From the NCBI GenBank assembly GCA_003021005.1, contig PXRI01000010.1:1-64000 (forward strand): a DNA stretch of 64,000 nucleotides, read 5' to 3'. The notes below the pieces were generated by a model that was not told the origin of the DNA, made no database searches, and saw only the letters and a list, made by a program, of their open reading frames with translations. The DNA is from Halobacteriales archaeon QS_1_69_70 (GTDB taxonomy: Archaea > Halobacteriota > Halobacteria > Halobacteriales > Haloarculaceae). Shown here one piece after another: positions 16,857 through 26,100 of this stretch. Both the position numbers and the translations under genes were made by a program. Numbering within the stretch: the first letter of the stretch is position 1; every line of letters starts with the position of its first letter.

Positions 16857-17549
16857 ATGGCTGCGGCCACGAACGGCGGGCGGAAGGTCAGCGCACGGCT
16901 CCGGATCGGGCTCCCCCCGACGTCCTGGATCGACACCGTCTCCACGGCGTTTCCGACGGCCACCTTCCGTCTCCTGGCGGGGATGCCGACCGAGTGCGGT
17001 GCGATGCACCTCGGCGAGGTCCGGGCCGAGCGGCCCGCCGCCGTCGCCGATGCGGTCCGCGACCACCCCGCGGTCGTCGAGTACGAAAAACTGCACGCGA
17101 CGACGGACCGCGCCCTGGCCCGGTACGAGGCCGAAGAGACCGGGCTCTACGAGTTCGTCGAACACGCCGGCGTCGTCCCGGACTACCCGGTCGTGGTTCG
17201 GAACGGCTGGTTCACCGTGGACCTCACGGACACCCGCGAACGGGTTACGGCCATCCGGGACGGCCTCGAGGATGCCGAGTTGCCCCACGAACTGGTGTCC
17301 ATCGTGGACCTGTACGATGAGGACCCCATCGTGGCCCTACACGACGACGACCGGCGGGTGACGTCGCGGCAGCGCGAGGCACTCGACGTCGCCCTCCAGG
17401 CTGGCTACTTCGAGGTGCCGCGGGAGAGCACCCTGGCCGAGGTGGCCGAGGTCCTCGACGTCGACACCTCCACCGCCAGCGGCCTCATCCGGCGCGGCGT
17501 CGGAACGCTCGTCGAGGCCGCCCGGGCCGGTCCCCGTGGCCACGACTGA
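16857..17549 (+). CDS. HTH-10 (bacterio-opsin activator type) regulator
   Basis: A 230-residue two-part regulator. The N-terminal half is the haloarchaeal sensor-like domain that precedes HTH-10 domains (VSTAFPTATFRLLAG onward). The C-terminal 55 residues (TSRQREALDVALQAGYFEVPRESTLAEVAEVLDV...) are the HTH-10 domain of Bat-like proteins, including its characteristic GYFEVPR turn. Such proteins bind promoters and tune metabolism or respond to redox and light. Targets are unknown; the divergent DUF2306 gene is the nearest candidate. Confidence 0.85.
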   Translation: MAAATNGGRKVSARLRIGLPPTSWIDTVSTAFPTATFRLLAGMPTECGAMHLGEVRAERPAAVADAVRDHPAVVEYEKLHATTDRALARYEAEETGLYEFVEHAGVVPDYPVVVRNGWFTVDLTDTRERVTAIRDGLEDAELPHELVSIVDLYDEDPIVALHDDDRRVTSRQREALDVALQAGYFEVPRESTLAEVAEVLDVDTSTASGLIRRGVGTLVEAARAGPRGHD

Positions 17550-17699
17550 GACGATCTGACGTCCTGGTGTCCCCTTGGAGACGCGCGTTCCGGGATAGTG
17601 TCCGCAAACGCGGTTGCTGGGTGGTGGCGCGGAACGTCGTCACGACCCCCCGTCCGAACGCCCGGGAGTTTATGACGGAAGCCGTGGGTAACCGCTCGC

Positions 17700-18038
17700 G
17701 TGGCTCCCGACCCACCGGCACCCCCCGACACCGACGGCGTGAAGGCGTCGCTCCGGCTGCTGGCCGACGGCGACGACCGCGTCGTCATCGAACGCGCCGA
17801 CGCGGCCACGCGGGACCTCGACGCCGCCGCCGAGTTCGTCGAGACGACCGGACTGGACGAACTCGCCGCCGCCGTCGAGAGCGTCGACGACCCCGACCTG
17901 GCCGAGCGAGGCGACCGGGCGCTGTCGGCGTTCCGCCGGTTCCGGGCTGCCGCCGCCGGCCGCCTCGACCCAGCCGACCACTTCCGCTCCGGTCGCGGAA
18001 CCGATATAACAGGGGCCGACGAACGGCCGTCCGGATGA
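17700..18038 (+). CDS. Small acidic protein upstream of mre11
   Basis: A 112-residue acidic helical protein with no recognised domain. It starts with GTG at 17700-17702 and its stop overlaps the mre11 start (ATGA 18035-18038), so it is the first gene of the mre11-rad50 operon. Helices such as VKASLRLLADG and AAAEFVETTGLDELAAAVESV suggest a small protein-protein interaction module. A role with the Mre11-Rad50 complex is inferred only from the coupling. Confidence 0.65.
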   Translation: MAPDPPAPPDTDGVKASLRLLADGDDRVVIERADAATRDLDAAAEFVETTGLDELAAAVESVDDPDLAERGDRALSAFRRFRAAAAGRLDPADHFRSGRGTDITGADERPSG

Positions 18039-19423
18039 CGCGGGTGATCCACACGGGTGACACCCACCTCGGCTACCGCCAGTACCACCGGCCCGAGCGC
18101 CCCCAGGACTTCCTCCAGGCGTTCCGCGCGGTCGTCGAGGACGCCGTCGCGGACGAGGTCGACGCGGTGGTCCACGCCGGCGACCTGTTCGACGACCGAC
18201 AGCCCGGCCTCCCGGATCTGCTCGGCGCGCTCTCGGTCCTGGAGACCCTCGCTGAGGCCGGTGTGCCGTTCCTCGCCGTCGTGGGCAACCACGAGAGCAA
18301 GCGGGACGCCCAGTGGCTGGACCTCTTCGAGGCGATGGGGCTCGCCACCCGGCTGGGGCGGGAGCCGGAGGTGGTCGGCGACACCGCCTTCTACGGGCTC
18401 GATTTCGTCCCGCGGAACCGGCGGGAGGATCTCGAGTTCGACTTCCGCCCGCACGAGGCCGACCACGCAGCCCTGGTCGCCCACGGGCGCTTCGCGCCGC
18501 TCGCTCCCGACTACGGGGGCGTCGAGTGGGACGCCGACGAGGTGCTCGAAGCCGCCACGGTTGATTTCGACGCGATGCTCCTGGGTGACGAGCATGCGCC
18601 CACCCGGCAGGAGATCGACGGGACGTGGGCGACCTACTGTGGGTCCACCGAGCGCGCGAGCGCCGACGAGCGCGACGCGCGCGGGTACAACGTCGTCGAG
18701 TTCGACGGGGAGGTCCACCTCGCCCGTCGCGGCATCGAGACGCGGTCGTTCGTCTTCGTCGACCTCGAGCTCGACCCGGGGGAGGGCCCAAAGCGGGTCC
18801 TCGAGCGGCTCCGCGAGCACGACCTGACCGACGCCGTCGTCCACGTCACCCTCTCCGGGGACGGCGAGTCCGTCCCGGCCGCACGGATCGAGACCGCCGC
18901 GACGGAGGCGGGCGCGCTGGTCGCGCGCGTGACCGACCGGCGGGAGGTCAGCGAGGAGGCGGACCTCGACGTGGCCTTCGCCGACCCGGACGACGCGGTT
19001 CGAGAGCGCGTCCGGGAGCTCGGGTTGAGCGATGCGGCGCGTGACCTGGATGAGACCATCCGCGCGAGCAAGGTCGCCGACGCCAACGTCGCCGACGAGG
19101 TCGAGCGACGCGTCGAGGAGCTGCTCGACGAGCCGGAGGCTTTCGAGCAGGCCCCTGCCGGGGACGACGAGGCGGTCGATGCCGAGGCCAGAGGTGAGCC
19201 ACCGACAGCGACGACCGACGAGTCGGCTGCCTCGGCGGACGAATCTGACTCCGCCCAGGAGGCCGTGGTCGCGGCCGGACAGGGCGGCGGTTCGACCGCT
19301 GCGGACGCCGACGGGGGCACCGGCGGCGAGGAGACCGACGGCGATGAGGCCGGCGACGAGGGAGGCACGGATGCCGGTGGGACCGACGGCGACGACCAGG
19401 CCTCGATGGAGGAGTACCTGTGA
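18035..19423 (+). CDS. mre11: DNA double-strand break repair nuclease Mre11
   Basis: A 462-residue metallophosphoesterase nuclease that, with Rad50, processes DNA ends. Metal-binding motifs run in order: DTHLGY at residue 9, HAGDLFDD near 49, GNHES near 87, VAHGRF near 152 and GDEHAP near 189 (haloarchaea often have GDNHHP here). The capping domain follows. The last 100 residues are Asp/Glu/Gly/Thr-rich and disordered, ending in MEEYL, probably the Rad50-binding tail. The ATG at 18035 overlaps the previous stop, and its own stop overlaps the GTG of rad50 (19420-19423). Confidence 0.95.
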   Translation: MTRVIHTGDTHLGYRQYHRPERPQDFLQAFRAVVEDAVADEVDAVVHAGDLFDDRQPGLPDLLGALSVLETLAEAGVPFLAVVGNHESKRDAQWLDLFEAMGLATRLGREPEVVGDTAFYGLDFVPRNRREDLEFDFRPHEADHAALVAHGRFAPLAPDYGGVEWDADEVLEAATVDFDAMLLGDEHAPTRQEIDGTWATYCGSTERASADERDARGYNVVEFDGEVHLARRGIETRSFVFVDLELDPGEGPKRVLERLREHDLTDAVVHVTLSGDGESVPAARIETAATEAGALVARVTDRREVSEEADLDVAFADPDDAVRERVRELGLSDAARDLDETIRASKVADANVADEVERRVEELLDEPEAFEQAPAGDDEAVDAEARGEPPTATTDESAASADESDSAQEAVVAAGQGGGSTAADADGGTGGEETDGDEAGDEGGTDAGGTDGDDQASMEEYL

Positions 19424-22089
19424 GATTCGAGCGCGTCCGCCTCCGGGACTTCAAGTGCTACGACGACGCCGAGCTGGCGCTCCGGGACGGCGTGACCGTC
19501 ATCTACGGCGTCAACGGCAGCGGAAAGTCCTCACTGCTGGAGGCATGTTTCTTCGCGCTGTACGGTGCCGACGCCGTCGACGGCACCCTCGACGAGGTCG
19601 TCTCGAACGGCGCCGAGGCGATGACCGTCGAGCTGTGGTTCACCCACGCGGGCGGCGACTTCTGGGTCGAGCGCGAGGTGAAGCTCCGGAGCGGGACCGC
19701 CCAGACCACGGCCTGCGTCCTCGAGACGCCGGACGGCAGCGTCGAGGGGGTCCGGGATGTCGAGGCACGGATCGCGTCGCTCCTCCGGATGGACGCGGAA
19801 GCGTTCGTCAACTGCGCGTACGTCCGGCAGGGCGAGGTGAACAAGCTGATCAACGCCGCGCCCGGCGAGCGCCAGGATATGATCGACGACCTCCTCCAGC
19901 TCGGCCGCCTGGAGGAGTACCGCGAGCGTGCCAGCGACGCCCGCGTCGGCGTCGGGCGCGTGCGCGATGACAAGGAAGGAGCACTCTCCCAGGTGTGCGA
20001 ACAGATCGAGGCCAAGGAGGACGAGGACCTCCACGCGCGGCTCAACGAGCTGCAGGGCAGACTCGGCGACGTCGTCGACGACATCGAGGACAAGCGGCAG
20101 AACCGCGAGGAGGCCGAGGCGACCCTGGAGAGCGCCAGGGGCGTCATCGAGGAGTACGAGGCCCGGCGCGCGGAGATCGACGAGCTGGACGGGGAGATCG
20201 ACGAGCTGACCGCGACCATCTCGGAGGCGGAGGGCGAACGCGAGGCGCTCGTCGAGCGGATCCGGTCGCTGCGGGAGACGACCGAGACGCTCGAAGACGA
20301 ACTCCAGAGCACGGTCGCGGAGACGGACCTGGACGAGGCCGACCCCGACGCCGTCGCCGACCGGCTCGAGGCGCTCGACGACGAGGTGGAGTCGCTGCGG
20401 AACGACATCGAGGAGCACCGGCTGGCGGCCCAGGAGTACGCGAGTACCGCCGAGACGAAGCGAGAGCGGGCTGCGGAGCTGCGCGAGGAGGCCACCGAGG
20501 CCCGCCAGCGGGCCGACGAGCTTGATGCCGACCTCGAGGCCGACCGCGAGGCGCTCGAGGAGCGGCGGACGGACCTCGGGGAGCTGGACGAGGAGATCGA
20601 GGAGCTGCGCGCGGAGCTGTCGGCGGCGCCCGTCGAACGGTCGGCCGTCGAGGCCCACCGCGAGTCGGTCGAGGGGGAGCTGACGGCGGCCAGAGAGCGT
20701 GTCGCGGAGCTGGAGGCGGACCTCGAGAACGCCGAGGCGACGGTCCGGGAGGCCGAGCGCCTGCTCGAGGCGGGCAAGTGCCCCGAGTGCGGACAGCCGG
20801 TGGAGGGCTCGCCGCACGTCGAGTCGATCGACGAGGACCGCGAGCGGGTCGAGGAACTCGAGGCAGACCTCGAGACCGCCGAGTCACGGGTCGAGGAACT
20901 CGAGGCGACGCGGGAGCGGGCCGTCGAGCTGGTCGAGACCGGGACCGAGCTCGGGCGGTTGGAGGAGTCCCGCGAGAACGTCGCCGAGCTGGTCGAGCAG
21001 AAGGCCGAGACCATCGACGGCCAGGCCGACCGGGTGGAGGAGCGCCGGGCGGAGGCCGATGAGCTCTCGTCCGACGCCGAGGAAGCGGAGGCGGCCGCCG
21101 AGAAAGCGGAAGCGGCCGCCGGGGCGGCCCGGGAGGCGATCGGCGAGCTGAACGCCGAGAAGGCCACTATCGACGAGCGGCGCGAGCGGGTCGAGGCGGT
21201 CTCGGAGCTGTTGGCGGATATCGAGGAGAACGAACGCGAGATCGAGACGCTCCGGGAGCGCCGGGACACCAAGGCGGAGCTGAACGACGAGCGCCGCGAG
21301 CGGCTGGCCGACAAGCGCGAACGGAAGGCCGACCTCGAGGCCGAGTTCGACCCGTCGGCCCTCGAGGAGGCCCGCGATGAGAAGGCGCGCGCCGAAGACT
21401 ACCTCGAACAGGTCGGGCCGCATCTCGAGGAGCAGCGCGAGCGCCGCGACGAGCTCCAGGCCGATGTCGGCGCCGTCGAGAACGAACTCGAGGAACTCGA
21501 GGGCCTCCGGGAACGCCGCGATGAACTCGATGCGGTCGTCGACCGGCTGGACTCGCTGTACGGGGAGGCCCGACAGCTACAGGAGAGCTATGCCGACCTG
21601 CGGGCGGAGCTGCGCCAGCGGAACGTCGAGACCCTCGAGGCGATGCTGAACGAGACGTTCCAGCTGGTGTACGAGAACGACTCCTACGCCCGGATCGAGC
21701 TGGACGGCGACTACCGGCTGACCGTCTACCAGAAGGACGACACGCCGCTCGACCCCGAGCAGCTGTCCGGCGGCGAGCGCGCGCTGTTCAACCTCTCGCT
21801 CCGGTGTGCGATCTACCGGCTGCTGTCGGAGGGCATCGAGGGGGAGGCGCCGACGCCGCCGCTGATCCTCGACGAGCCGACCGTGTTTCTCGATGCCGGC
21901 CACGTCTCGAAGCTGGTCGAGCTCGTGGAGTCGATGACCGCCCACGGGGTCGACCAGATCGTCGTCGTGAGCCACGACGAGGAGCTGGTCGGGGCGGCCG
22001 ACGACCTCCTCGCGGTGCGGAAGGACCCGACGACGAACCGGTCGTCGGTCGAGCGGTCGGCGGCCGTCGAGACGATCCCTACCCCGTGA
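19420..22089 (+). CDS. rad50: DNA double-strand break repair ATPase Rad50
   Basis: An 889-residue SMC-like ATPase. Walker A is GVNGSGKS (residues 30-37) and the Q-loop lies in AYVRQGEV. A very long coiled coil, rich in Glu/Arg/Leu heptads, runs from about 175 to 720, with the zinc hook CPEC at C454/C457 at its apex. The signature LSGGE is at 782-786 and Walker B LILDE at 815-819, followed by the D-loop. All catalytic parts are intact. It starts with GTG at 19420, overlapping mre11 by four bases, so equal expression of the two subunits is likely. Confidence 0.96.
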   Translation: MRFERVRLRDFKCYDDAELALRDGVTVIYGVNGSGKSSLLEACFFALYGADAVDGTLDEVVSNGAEAMTVELWFTHAGGDFWVEREVKLRSGTAQTTACVLETPDGSVEGVRDVEARIASLLRMDAEAFVNCAYVRQGEVNKLINAAPGERQDMIDDLLQLGRLEEYRERASDARVGVGRVRDDKEGALSQVCEQIEAKEDEDLHARLNELQGRLGDVVDDIEDKRQNREEAEATLESARGVIEEYEARRAEIDELDGEIDELTATISEAEGEREALVERIRSLRETTETLEDELQSTVAETDLDEADPDAVADRLEALDDEVESLRNDIEEHRLAAQEYASTAETKRERAAELREEATEARQRADELDADLEADREALEERRTDLGELDEEIEELRAELSAAPVERSAVEAHRESVEGELTAARERVAELEADLENAEATVREAERLLEAGKCPECGQPVEGSPHVESIDEDRERVEELEADLETAESRVEELEATRERAVELVETGTELGRLEESRENVAELVEQKAETIDGQADRVEERRAEADELSSDAEEAEAAAEKAEAAAGAAREAIGELNAEKATIDERRERVEAVSELLADIEENEREIETLRERRDTKAELNDERRERLADKRERKADLEAEFDPSALEEARDEKARAEDYLEQVGPHLEEQRERRDELQADVGAVENELEELEGLRERRDELDAVVDRLDSLYGEARQLQESYADLRAELRQRNVETLEAMLNETFQLVYENDSYARIELDGDYRLTVYQKDDTPLDPEQLSGGERALFNLSLRCAIYRLLSEGIEGEAPTPPLILDEPTVFLDAGHVSKLVELVESMTAHGVDQIVVVSHDEELVGAADDLLAVRKDPTTNRSSVERSAAVETIPTP

Positions 22090-22495
22090 GCGTCCGGAGT
22101 CCCGCCCGGCCCGCGTCGGTGAGCCGGTAGCCCCGCTCGCCGGCGGCGTCGGTCTCCGCGACGAGCCCGGCGGCCCGGAGGTCCCCGACGAGCCCATGGA
22201 GGTCGGACTCGCAGAGTTCGGTGTCGACGAGCAGCGTCCGGACGGCGAGCGGCCCGCGCTCGTCGAGTTCGACCAACAGCCCGAGCGCCGTCGGCGAGTC
22301 GACGGCCGACACCAGCCGTCGTGCCGGTTCGGGGACCCGGCCGGCCGCAACCGAAAGCGGCGGGTCGCCGGTGGCGGAAAGCTCCTCGGTCGGGAGGTGC
22401 TGGGTGTCGCCGGTCTCGGGGTCGCGGACGAGGCTGGCGTCCGTCGAGCGCTTCAGGAGGAGGTACCGGTCGCCGTCGTGCTCGACTGTCCTCAC
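22079..22495 (-). CDS. Winged-helix-like protein behind rad50
   Basis: A 138-residue protein. The first 60 residues are beta-rich ([20 protein letters not shown]). The second half reads as a winged helix ([22 protein letters not shown], then [19 protein letters not shown], then [11 protein letters not shown]). It belongs to a haloarchaeal family often found next to rad50. Its stop overlaps the rad50 stop on the other strand by 11 bases. It starts with GTG at 22493-22495, overlapping the stop of the upstream membrane-protein gene. A regulator role is likely, but the target is unknown. Confidence 0.72.
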   Translation of the reverse strand: MRTVEHDGDRYLLLKRSTDASLVRDPETGDTQHLPTEELSATGDPPLSVAAGRVPEPARRLVSAVDSPTALGLLVELDERGPLAVRTLLVDTELCESDLHGLVGDLRAAGLVAETDAAGERGYRLTDAGRAGLRTLTG

Positions 22496-22830
22496 GACGC
22501 CGCCTCCCCCTCCCGGCGGTCGGTCCGGAAGGTCCGGTAGCAGCGCACCGCGGCACCCGCCGCGACGGCGCCGACGGCCAGTGCCAGGCCCCCGAGCACC
22601 CGGTCGCCCCGAAAGTAGATCAGGAGGAGGCCGAGCGGGATGGCGGCCATCGCCACGTCGACGGCGATGACCGCCCCCCAGAACGTCCGGAGGAGGAGCT
22701 CGTCGACGTCGTCGTCGGCCTCGAGGTCGACGGCTCCCCTCGGGTCGTCGACGCCCGGGGGCTCCGGCCCCGGGCGCTCGATCTCGACGGGCTCCGGCGT
22801 GCGGCCGGCGTCATCTGATCCGGGCAGCAC
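22492..22830 (-). CDS. Small two-helix membrane protein
   Basis: A 112-residue protein. The N-terminal 45 residues are Pro/Glu/Asp-rich, followed by two membrane helices (about residues 51-72 and 78-97) and a basic tail (RCYRTFRTDRREGE). It starts with GTG at 22828-22830 and is coupled to the downstream winged-helix gene by a GTGA overlap (22492-22495). No motif points to a function. The pairing with an HTH protein suggests a membrane-linked regulatory pair, which is inference. Confidence 0.68.
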   Translation of the reverse strand: MLPGSDDAGRTPEPVEIERPGPEPPGVDDPRGAVDLEADDDVDELLLRTFWGAVIAVDVAMAAIPLGLLLIYFRGDRVLGGLALAVGAVAAGAAVRCYRTFRTDRREGEAAS

Positions 22831-22860
22831 GGGCGGAGACAGCCGCTCCGGGGTGAAAAG

Positions 22861-23037
22861 TCACGCGGCCTCGTCGAGGTCGACGACGTCGGCCGCCTGC
22901 ATCCACGCGAGGGGGTTGTCCGCGTCGTAGAACACCACGCCCTCCTCGGTCTGGTAGGACTCCGTGGTCTCGACGGCCTCCGTCACCGGGTCCGGTCGCT
23001 CGGCGTCCCGCTCGGCCGTCGCGTCAGGGTCGGGCAC
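22861..23037 (-). CDS. 58-residue haloarchaeal protein
   Basis: A short frame from GTG 23035-23037 to TGA at 22861. The 58-residue acidic product carries TTESYQTEEGVVFYDADN and then PLAWMQAADVVDLDE. This pattern, a Tyr/Glu-rich strand ending in a YDAxNPLAW turn, recurs in a family of very short haloarchaeal proteins. It has high GC3 and normal haloarchaeal composition. It lies 30 bases upstream of the two-helix membrane gene on the same strand, so it is probably the first gene of that small operon. Function unknown. Confidence 0.6.
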   Translation of the reverse strand: MPDPDATAERDAERPDPVTEAVETTESYQTEEGVVFYDADNPLAWMQAADVVDLDEAA

Positions 23038-23195
23038 GTGCTGTCACCGACCCTCGCTACGGCGGGTCAGGGTAAATCCCTTGTGGCCGGATCACGTCTC
23101 GAAATGGGGGACGGCGTCGGGGTCGATCCACATCTCCGGCGGGACGCCCGCGGGACACCGGGGCCTTTACCGGGCCGGCGCTCGGAACCGGTTTC

Positions 23196-26100
23196 ATGAC
23201 CCAGGGTAGCGAACAGGGAACCCTCGAGGCCTTCGACGGCGGGGGCGGCGCTCCCGACCGGCCCGCCGCAGAGGCCGCAGCCGCCACGTCGCCGGACGCG
23301 GCCGCGGCCGACGTAGTGGACCGCCTGGAGCGGCGGTTTCCGCCGGTCGACGACCACGTCGAGTGCTCGGTCATGCAGGTCGACTACACGATCGAGGGCG
23401 ACGGCGACGACGAGCGCCCGGTGCTGCACGTCCACGGTCGCACGGCCGACCGGGAACCGGTGCACGCCCGCGTCCACGACTTCCGGCCGTACTTCTACAC
23501 GCCGGTCGCGGACCTCGACGTGGCGGTCGACGCCGACGCGCCGCTGTCGGCGGTCGACGTCGTCGACTCGCGGCTCGACCACGACCGGCTGACCGGCGTC
23601 GAGACCTACGCCGACCGGCCCGGCGGCGTCCCGGACGACCGGTCGCCCGACGACGTCGTCGTCTACGAGTCCATCCGCGGGGAGGACCTCCTCAAGGTGT
23701 TCGGACAGACGCCGCGCGACGTCGGGGAACTCCGGGACCGGTTCGACCACTACGAGGCGGACATCCTGTTCCCGAACCGTCTCATGATCGACAAGGACTT
23801 CAAAAGCGGCGTCCGCCTCCCGGCCCGGGAACGCGACGACGGGAGCCTCGAGGTCCACCACACCGAGATCGAGCCCGTCGACCGCACGGTCGAGCCGCGC
23901 GTCCACACCCTCGACATCGAGGTCGACGACCGGAACGGGTTCCCCGAGGACGGCGAGCAGCCGATCATCTGTCTCACGAGCCACGACTCCTACCGCGAGG
24001 AGTACGTCGTCTGGCTGTACGAGTCCACTCAGGGCGCGCCGGGGCCGGACGCCGTCGACGACTACGATCCCATCGGTGACGGCGACCTCGACGTCGACGT
24101 CCGCGGGTTCGACGACGAGGCCGCGATGCTGGCCGACTACCTGGCCTACGTCGAGGCGACCGACCCGGATCTCCTCACGGGCTGGAACTTCGACGACTTC
24201 GACGCCCCGTACCTCATCGACCGCATCGAGCGGCTCGAGCGTCGCGCCGACTCCCTCGAGGCCGACCGGCTCTCCCGGGTGGGCGAGGTCTGGCACTCCG
24301 GATGGGGTGGCCCGGACGTGAAGGGCCGGGTCGTGTTCGACCTGCTGTACGCCTACCAGCGGACGCAGTTCTCCGAACTCGACTCCTACCGGCTCGACGC
24401 CGTCGGCGAGGCGGAACTCGGCGTCGGCAAGGAGCGGTACCCGGGCGACATCGGCGACCTCTGGGAGGACGACCCCGAGCAGCTCCTGGAGTACAACCTC
24501 CGGGACGTCGAACTCTGCGTCGAGCTGGACCGCAAGCAGGACATCGTCCCGTTCTGGCGGGAGGTCGCCGCGTTCGTCGGCTGCAAGCTCGAGGACGCGA
24601 CCACGCCCGGCGACGCCGTCGACATGTACGTGCTCCACGAGACACACGGGGCGTTCGCGCTCCCGTCGAAGGGCCAACAGGAGGGCGAGGAGTACGAGGG
24701 CGGCGCCGTCTTCGACCCCATCTCCGGGGTCCGGGAGATGGTGAGCGTGCTCGACCTGAAGTGCTTCAGTGGTGATACGGACGTCGCGACGCCGGACGGT
24801 CTCCGGAATATCCAGGATGTAGACGTCGGCGATCCCGTCTACACGTTGAATCCGGAGACGTTCGAGTGTGAGGTCAAGCCGGTCGTCGACACACAGTCCT
24901 ACGAGAACCGGTACGGTGAGCTGCACCACATCGAGGGGAACACATACGACTTCAGAGTCACGGAGAACCACCGGTTCTTGCTCTCGGAGACGCGAGGCTG
25001 GGAGGACCTCGATCCGTCTGACTACGAGTTCTCGGAGTACCGTGATGTCCCCGAATCAGAACGGTTTGCGTTCCCGAACCACGATGCGATGGCTGGAGCG
25101 AACCGCGAGCAGTTCCGGCTGTTCGAAGCAGTCGAGGACGGACACGTCGTGGTATACGCCCACGACGGCCTCACCGCGTTCCGGGCTGCGATGCCGGGTG
25201 GTGTCGAACCGTCTCTCGACTGGGCCAACGGCACTTCGCAACTGGCCTCCACGGACGAAAAGACCGGCAAATATCTGATACCGGTCGATATCTATCGAGA
25301 CCACCGCGATAGAATCGAGGAACACGCCGACGAGGTGTTCTTGAAATACGACCGTGGCCACGCGGAGATGCCACTCATCCTCGAGATGGACGATTGGCTC
25401 GAACTTGTCGGCTGGTTCGTTACGGAAGGGAGCTTCAATCGTGAGGACCCCGTTATCGTCCTCCACCAGCAGGACGAAGACGGACGGACTGCGATTCGCG
25501 AACTCCTGGACCGGATGGGACTGAACTATAGCGTCGATGAAACCGGCTTCGACGTCTCGAATCGGTTTCTCTACGACTGGTTCCGCAAACACTGCGGGGA
25601 CGGATACGCCGAGAAGCACCTCCCGGAGTGGGTATTCGAACTCGATGCGAGCCATCTCAAGGTGCTTCTGGAGATCCTCATAGACGGCGACGGCCATCGC
25701 ACGGAAAGTGGTCTCCGGACGTTCTGGACGAAGAGCGACCAGCTGAAGGAGGACATCGTGCGCGTTGCCGTTCGCTGTGGCGAGAAACCGACCGTCTCGA
25801 AGCAGTCCGACGGAACGTGGTACGTCTCGATCGGCAAGCAGGGCTCGATGAAGAAGGCGAACGCGACGGTCGAAGAACACGACGGACAGGTCCACTGTCT
25901 CACCGCGAAGGACAACCACGTGGTTCTCGCCGGGCGGAACGGCCACCTCCAGTGGGTCGGGCAGTCCCTCTACCCGATGTGCATGGTCACCATCAACGCC
26001 TCGCCTGAGACGAAGGTCGACCCCTCGTACGTCGAGGGCGAGACCTACGTCGCACCGAACGGGACTCGCTTCCGGAAGGACCCGGACGGCGTCATCCGGG

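Noticed and set aside
17405-18844. A 479-codon minus-strand frame opposite the HTH-10 gene and mre11
   Set aside because: It spans two well-supported plus-strand genes and has no recognisable domain.
19503-21314. A 603-codon Ser/Arg-rich frame opposite rad50
   Set aside because: It mirrors the Glu/Arg/Leu coiled-coil codons and gives almost pure Ser/Arg/Ala low complexity. No start context and no relatives known.
23092-23150. Minus-strand tail reading PPEMWIDPDAVPHFET before a stop
   Set aside because: The composition looks haloarchaeal, but no start codon gives a product longer than 13 residues, and it overlaps the polB upstream region.
23067-24971. A 634-codon open frame on the minus strand opposite polB
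   Set aside because: It is the antisense of the polymerase exons, stays open because of GC-rich codons, and its product is Val/Asp/Arg-rich without any domain. Exonuclease motifs on the plus strand settle the coding strand.
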